64,000 nucleotides of DNA from Schistocephalus solidus (taxonomy: Eukaryota > Platyhelminthes > Cestoda > Diphyllobothriidea > Diphyllobothriidae). The DNA lies in the NCBI GenBank assembly GCA_017591395.1, contig WEDG01006427.1:1-64000 (forward strand), in the 5' to 3' direction. The translations under genes were made by a program, and so were the position numbers. The notes below the pieces were generated by a model. It was not told where the DNA came from. It saw nothing but the letters and a program-made list of their open reading frames with translations, and did not search any database. Shown piece by piece: positions 58,041 through 64,000 of this stretch (within the stretch, counting starts at the first letter, position 1; every line of letters begins with the position of its first letter).

Positions 58041-58980
58041 TCGTAAGCTTGTATTACGGATGCATCTCGTTCCCGTGTCCTATGTGGGGAGAAGGCATAT
58101 AAGCGTTCCCCGCCATAATTTGATTAGGAAAAACGCAAATTTGCACCTTATAACAAAGAAACGGGGTGCAATAGCTTGCCACCGCCCTCACGAACGCGTT
58201 AGACGTTGTAGCCATGTTTTTTTCCAAATAATACTTTTCGAAATGCGTGCTGTATTTTCCTGAATTGCATCATGGGATAAATTGTATTTCTCTGTTAGAT
58301 CACGCTGTACTTTCATTCATTTTTTCTTCATAGGAGGCAACCACCGTTTTTATCTTCCCTTAAGCACAATTTGTTCTGGATTAGAAAACTGACGTAGAAA
58401 TGTGCATGCCTTCTGTAACGATCCTTGGCAGAAAAATTAATCATCCCTAATTTTCAGAGCAGACACAAATTCCCATTTTCTTGCTAGAGGTTTGTACTAT
58501 CGAAAGTTTGCATGGCCTTTAGTTACTTTAAATATCTGCTGTAGCCTGTTCCCCTCTTTTGGTCTGGTAGGCTTTCCATCAAGTGCAATTTAGTCGTGAG
58601 TCGTGTTTGCTATGAGCAGATATGCCTTCATATTTGGGCATGAGTCATCTAAGAGAGCCTGGCCTAATTGTTTCAGACATTAAAATATGTCCTGTTGTGC
58701 AGATACTTTATAAGAATACGTGCTAGCACCCTTAAATATGAATTGACTAGGCTCTTGAATGGCCTCGTGATCGGCTCGAATGCCACTGTGACTTTGGCAC
58801 TAAACCAGTGATTGACGTCGTAAACAGAAGCTCCAGCGTCGCAGGCTCTCGTGCGAACACCGGAATCTCATAAAGCCTTCCTTGTGTGCAACGCTTGATT
58901 AATGTAACTCTTATCTGTTCTTCTTTGTCGTGGACTTGGGTAACCATGGGAGTACTGCGAAATGACTAAGCGCCAACCAC
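58041..58980. other. No gene recognised
   Basis: Nothing recognised. A 66-codon minus-strand frame at 58747-58947 may be part of a decayed retroelement, since PLE-like sequence lies just right of it. Confidence 0.4.
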
Positions 58981-59029
58981 GTGAGAGCAGTCCTGTTCCG
59001 GTTAGCATATCACGCGCTTACCCGGGACA

Positions 59030-59100
59030 CTTCTAATTATTTTGTCCTAGGGCTTCTTCGTCCCTTCACGTGACGCGCTCGTCAAAGGAACTTTTAACCC
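59030..59100 (+). repeat. PLE-associated fragment
   Basis: CTTCTTCGTCCCTTCACGTG is nearly identical to 56838-56857, which follows the PLE 3' region. Confidence 0.4.
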
Positions 59101-59354
59101 CGACGCCAGCTGGGTGAAACCCGCAAACTACATCTTGTGCAAAATTGCCCATCAGACCGAAGCGGTTCTACTTAAATGGGCTAATCGTTTCCAGTTGATG
59201 GAACACGAACCGGTTTACAGAACCAGTATCGAACTGCAACCCTGCCTGCCGAAGAGTGGAAACGGTTTAAGCAAGCCTCTATTAGCATTTAAGTGCTTAT
59301 AAAAACCAAAAAAGATAAGGATGCCTTGTATGACCGCGGGACCTGGGAAAAGGA

Positions 59355-59582
59355 ACCGTTCACAATGCACGTGGCTTTACGCCAAATTCCAAGGAAATCA
59401 TATTTAGGATTAAGATCAGGTCAGGGTTTAGTTTAGGGCTAGGTTTAACTTTGAGGCTATGGGCAAAGTTGGGATTAGAGGCATGATTAGGCTATGGGTT
59501 AAGGTTAGTATCGTATTTAATGTAGGGTTAAGGCTTAGGATAGGGTTAGGGTTAAGATTAAGGTGACAGTCTAGTGTTATGT
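59355..59582 (+). repeat. Telomere-like/TIR family copy (T10)
   Basis: The left flank GCACGTGGCTTTACGCCAAA and TTCCAAGG is followed by about 180 bp of degenerate G-rich hexamers, including GGATAGGGTTAGGGTTAAG near the right end. This is the closest match to canonical TTAGGG repeats in the window. Confidence 0.75.
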
Positions 59583-59584
59583 TA

Positions 59585-60475
59585 TGGTTCATCTCCGGTC
59601 TTCTTGACTGTGTCGTGAGACCGGGCTAGGTGGGGGAGGAGAAGATGGTGCGGTAACGTTAAGCGCCGCGGTTGGAAGGTTGCCAACTGACAATTGCACT
59701 CAGACCTCGCGGTTAGTCCAATGTGTGTTGTGTGGAGTGGCTGACTGGTGGTCTGAGAGTCAGGCTGCGATGGCTCCTTCTTAACGTCACCTCTGGCTAT
59801 CTCACACATGTGAGATGTAAGCCGTTCAACCCCCTGCCGTGTGAAATCCTGGTGCTTGTGTTTGGGGGGCCAGGTCGTGTATGTAGTACACGTAGACGAG
59901 GTCACCAGCAGCTGCGCCCACTTCCGCATCAGACAACTGACCGGCTCGGACAGTGGTTTGACTTTGGGGGTGGGGGAGAGAGTGAGGTCGACAGCTCAGC
60001 GCATTTTCCTCACTATAAACAATCTGACGCGCTTGAATCTATCACGGTGCGCTAAAAGCCGTGGCTTGGAAGGTTGCCAACTGACGGGATAACTCGGACC
60101 GCGTGGTCAGCCCAATGTGTGTTTTGTGTGGAATGGCTGACTGGCGGACTGAGAGTCTGGCTGCAATGGCTTCATCTTAATGTGGCCTTTATGGCACTTC
60201 CACTCTGTGGGATCCGAGCCAGGTGTGGTGGTATGCCCAGGGGGTGGCTCCGACCGCGCCAGCCACCTGCGTCCTCTCCCGCCTCTGGTCTTCTTGACTC
60301 TGTCATGACACCGGGTTCAGGGGGGAGGAGGAGAGAGTGCGGTAGCTGCAGCGCAAGGCTACTATCACTTAAAACTAATTCACGCACAAGTCACCGTCCA
60401 TGCACCACCCTTCCGTGGAGCATACGGTGGACATCATCGAAATCGACGGTCGAACTATCATGTTATGGTTAGTGT
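59585..60475 (+). repeat. Tandem copies of GC-rich dispersed repeat (family R), period about 392 bp
   Basis: GGTTGGAAGGTTGCCAACTG at about 59668 recurs as GCTTGGAAGGTTGCCAACTG at about 60064, and CAATGTGTGTTGTGTGGAGT recurs as CAATGTGTGTTTTGTGTGG. Parts of a third copy lie at 59585-59660 (GGTCTTCTTGACTGTGTCG). Open frames of 90-132 codons across it occur in several frames and coincide with the repeat, so I do not call genes. Confidence 0.75.
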
Positions 60476-60644
60476 TAGCGTGCAGAAACGTTTATTTTTA
60501 CCCCTTCTGAAATCTACTTACAGTTGATTGCCTTATTCATGAAACGTCGGGATCAAAATTTGAGGTGGTAGTATGACACAAACTTTATGGGATTATTTTG
60601 GTTTGGTGGATTGAATTGCTGCGCAGAAAGCTTGCATTGATGAG
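60476..60644. other. Nothing recognised
   Basis: Short spacer between family R and the 1.5-kb element. Confidence 0.5.
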
Positions 60645-61020
60645 TAGTTCACTTCAGATCTGTTTAGTTAAGGGAAAACGGGGCCAAACAGGGCCAAATC
60701 GGACGTTTTTTGTTATCCAGGAATTTGCCTACGCTATTGAAAACATTTTGTTTCTATGCGTTGTGCTATAAATGCAAATTAATGTAAGATGTAAAAAGTT
60801 GCAATATTCCTTTTGAGAGAACGGAAAATTTGGTTTTGCTTTCAGGAAAATCAGGTAAATGCAGGTAGGAGAAATTGCATTGTTTCCAGGAAATCAAGGA
60901 CAGATTCGGTTCAAAACATTCAGTTTTGCAAATTTGGGAATTTTTAAACCGCACAAATAAAAAATAAACTTGTGTGACTGTCCTTTGTTTTAGCACATCG
61001 ATAATGAGGAGCTTACACAA

Positions 61021-61072
<52 letters not shown>

Positions 61073-62212
61073 GAGAAGCCGTGACATGACGTCCTTGTTA
61101 TCCGTCACGGTGTACGCAAAAGATGTCCTGAAAATTTCTAGTCGCAGTTGACTATGAAAGAATATGGAAAACGGAAAGGGCAGAAGATTGACATTTCTTC
61201 GCAAAATTTTAGTACCTATTCGGAAAATCGGTTGCCTGTTTGCAATCTTAGAACGGGGCTGGAAAGTAAGCAAATACAGCGAAAAACGCACCGATAGAAA
61301 GAAATAAGTTAGTTCTTTCAATCTCAGTAGACATTGTCCCCCTTATTTTCAACGAAGTCGCAAAACCGGTCGAACTTCCCTATTTTTCCTTGCCTTGATC
61401 TTCAAAAAGGACTAAGTACACAGGCATTTGACAACGAAGTATCTAATTGAAGTGTTTGTTAGATGAAAATTATTATAAGAGTTTTTTAAATTGTTCTTAG
61501 ACAAATTAATTGCCGAATTACATTTTGGGCGTTAATTCCTCTCGACACTGAGTTTTCGTGTTCGTGTGAGTCGACAAATATGACCCGAATGGCCATCTGA
61601 AATAAAAAGAATGTTTCAGAACTCATTATTTCGGTAAATGGCTTTAAGATTTATTTTATTTTGAAGGTTCTGACAACAGAATCTTCATTTATGAGCAATA
61701 GACCGAAAACAAAGGAAAACGTTAAGTATTCACTGTCATTTCAAGGACGATCTGAAACTCATCGTAATCTAACATCCAAAATACTTCTAAGGAAATTTAA
61801 CAGAAGGGAATTCCTCATAATATGCATAAAATGCTACGTTAACGATTTCACCTGACAATTATATTTAAATCTATTAGTTGCTGACCGACCTGTCAGCTTA
61901 TGAAATATTTTATTCCTGTTACGTCTCTGCCGGCGCAGTCAAGTGAAAATCTGTTTGACTTGGTTAAACGCAACTTAAATAATGTATGAACGGAAGAAGA
62001 AACAGCCAATTCTCGTGAAACCGTGTTGGAATACTTACTCAAAATTTAGGCTGTTTGGTAACGGTCATGCTTTCCATTGCCCTTAATCTGAAGACAACTT
62101 CCATGGAATATACACTAAAAGTAATTATACTAGTGTTTTTTAAAACTTACTCATTTGTTTACACGGACAAGCATTATGTCCATTTAAAACTGCAGTTTAA
62201 TTAGCTAACTAG
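60645..62212 (+). mobile_element. 1.5-kb non-coding dispersed element, plus copy
   Basis: Full-length partner of 38655-40168 in the opposite orientation. An (AT)n tract (61023-61072) is specific to this copy, since the other copy has no such tract at the equivalent place. No useful open frame. Divergence is substantial, with many substitutions and small indels, so both copies are old. Confidence 0.75.
61023..61072. repeat. (AT)n microsatellite
   Basis: Fifty bases of TA dinucleotides with one C interruption. Confidence 0.97.
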
Positions 62213-62399
62213 ATTTTTACATTTTCATAATTTGCTGCTTTTCTAAAAAATTAGTATTTCTAAACAACATAATATTAATTTTTAAACCAAAATATGTATT
62301 TTTTAAAGAATGGTTGCTTATTTACTGCTGTAAAACTTTTTTGGACGCCGTGCGGGCTGATTTCGCACAACGGGCCTTTTCGAATGAAATCTATCAGAT

Positions 62400-62770
62400 T
62401 TCTTGAGATAGGTCACGTACTACAAGCCAAGACACGTGTTTTCTCGGATGTTTCTGCTGCAGCTGCATGACGTAGCAACGGGATTTTCGGCTCCTCAAAG
62501 GGATCCCTAGCGTTATCTATGCGGTTTCTGGTATATGAACTCCAGATAACAATAAACGTAATAATTTCTGAAAGTATCAATTGCAGGACATGTAGTTATA
62601 TGACAGGGACATTAAGTTTTTAGAGCCAGACTCGAAATTACGATGAAAATTTGAGTCGAAGACAATCAGCTACTGTGGAATACCCACCTAATGCCTATTC
62701 AATAAAGAAGTAGCATTACAAGGAGCATGAATTTTATATGGTTAAGATGCTATACCGTACATTTATATAA
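62400..62770 (-). repeat. Diverged full-length 354-bp satellite unit
   Basis: Follows the unit order from ACACGTGTTTTC through GGCTCCTCAAAGGG, GCGGTTTCTGGTATATG, TAATAATTTCTGAAAGTATC, AAGACAATCAGC to GCTATACCGTAC. The ribozyme is decayed: the core reads TTGAGGA and the GAAA region reads GAAAAC with helix II mispaired, although ACGT-GTC is kept. Confidence 0.8.
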
Positions 62771-63314
62771 AAACCGTCTGCTCTTAATGTCTACTTTGGC
62801 TACCGAACAAGATTAAACGGGTTACGTTTGAGAAGTTTTGACGGGTAAAAAATAGACTATCGAGCACCTACGATTCCGCCTTTCACCGCTTTAATACACA
62901 AGATCAAAGGTTCCGACATAAACTGTTCGGTGTCGGCGTACTGTACATTATATGATGTTTTCAATATCACATGCTTGACTTTTTTCCCCTAATTTCTATG
63001 CGCCTATTCAGATACCTATGGATTTTGTTTATTAAATTTCTTAAAAATCTGTGAAACGCCATTCCTGTGTAGCAGCCGGCAGTGTGCTGGCCCAAAAGGT
63101 AAAGTAGCACGTATTTCTGACTCTTTGGTTTCGTATCCTTCAAAAGCAGCTGCAATGGAGATTGTAGGGTCTAGGCGCTGATCGCATCTGCTAGAAGTTT
63201 GAATGTTCACCAACTGCTCTGTCAAATGCCTCATCCATTTTCCTATCTCATGTCTGGTTTTACGAACCTTCTTGACAGGAGACAGTGATGGCCTGCCACG
63301 ATCGGTACCGCCAA
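62771..63314. other. No gene recognised
   Basis: Spacer between two satellite fragments, nothing recognised. Confidence 0.45.
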
Positions 63315-63430
63315 TTATCGCTGCGGTTTGTGGTATATGAACTCTAGATAATAAACGACGTAATAATTTCTGACAATTATCAATTGCAGGACATGCAGTT
63401 ATATGACAAGGATTTAATGATAAAAGGCAC
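63315..63430 (-). repeat. Partial 354-bp satellite unit
   Basis: GCTGCGGTTTGTGGTATATG, ACTCTAGATAATAAACGACG and TAATAATTTCTGACAATTATC match 62520-62590. It lacks the ribozyme part. Confidence 0.75.
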
Positions 63431-64000
63431 GTACTGTATTTTAAGCAGGCGGGCAGTTCCTATTCCCGTGTCTTGTTTAGGTGGCCATGCAAGGCATCCC
63501 TACCCAAAACTCTTCTCTGCAAAATTGCCCCTTTCGAATGTTAGGCACATGTGATCTACCAACTTTTTCGTTTAGGCCATAACTGCACATCCGTCGAGGA
63601 TGAGTAAGCCGATTTTGTTGGTTGTACGCTGTTTGCATCTAACCCCCTCCTCGGTCAGGCAGACATCATAGTGAACGTCGATTGAGAGGATATTTTATTT
63701 CTAATTGAGCGGTCTCCATCTACTGCTCTTCGACAAACATTTTTTCTCTTGTGGGGTTCCGCCCACTTTCACATATATCATCCAGTAAAACTCCCCTACT
63801 CCGACCACAACTGCCCACCGTCAACCTCGGTCCCTTGAGCAAGGTGACAGGACGCAAGTACTTTGCAGTCCCAGTCCCAGTCATGAGACAGGGAGTGAGG
63901 CAGATTCAAGTAACACATAACCTTCGTGGTACTTCACGCTTTCATAAGCCATTAATGAGGCCTGTCAAAGTTCTGTGGGTTTCGACCATCATCACTTTTC
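63431..64000. other. No gene recognised
   Basis: Nothing recognised up to the window edge. Confidence 0.45.

Noticed and set aside
59500..59575. True telomere or fused chromosome end
   Set aside because: Hexamers are degenerate, short, and flanked by the same inverted flanks as nine other dispersed copies.
60074..60472. 132-codon open frame as a gene
   Set aside because: It lies inside a family R copy; the neighbouring copy reads a different frame.

Overview
The window looks like intergenic or intronic DNA from a flatworm, most likely a tapeworm or a fluke. This is an inference from the mobile elements: a CsRn1-like Ty3/gypsy LTR element, Penelope-like elements (PLEs) whose ends carry hammerhead-type motifs, tRNA-headed SINEs, and tandem satellites that encode hammerhead ribozymes, comparable to the Sm-alpha satellite of Schistosoma and to animal retrozymes. 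I found no host protein gene I can defend. Nearly all open frames are short and fall in repeats, microsatellites or AT-rich DNA.

Layout. 1-1571 is a 354-bp tandem satellite whose minus strand encodes a type I hammerhead ribozyme; further copies lie at 5.6, 24.4, 25.2, 33.1, 62.4 and 63.3 kb. SINEs lie at 5.1-6.4, 17.9-18.2, 33.4 and 35.5 kb. 9.3-11.2 kb is a tandem duplication of a 0.97-kb segment holding long GTA-triplet tracts. A family with degenerate telomere-like repeats between inverted flanks is scattered over ten sites. 37.9-38.65 kb is a second ribozyme satellite (249-bp period, plus strand), followed at once by a 1.5-kb non-coding element whose inverted partner is at 60.6-62.2 kb. 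40.35-40.70 kb is a near-complete fold-back hairpin. 47.4-48.5 kb holds a PLE end, a minisatellite and copies of a GC-rich dispersed repeat. 50.97-52.0 kb is a broken PLE with reverse transcriptase and GIY-YIG endonuclease remnants. 52.45-56.06 kb is a broken gypsy element, followed by further PLE ends. 59.4-60.5 kb is telomere-like DNA plus tandem copies of the GC-rich repeat.

The main result is that two unrelated satellite families, on opposite strands, both encode recognisable self-cleaving hammerhead ribozymes. Each is supported by the conserved core, by pairing of all three helices and by compensatory changes between copies. PLE ends in the same window show a third set of hammerhead-like cores. 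If transcribed, the arrays could self-process into monomer RNAs of about 354 and 249 nt, which is how retrozyme-type non-autonomous retroelements are thought to move. All alignments were made by eye, and boundaries are accurate to roughly 5-30 bp.
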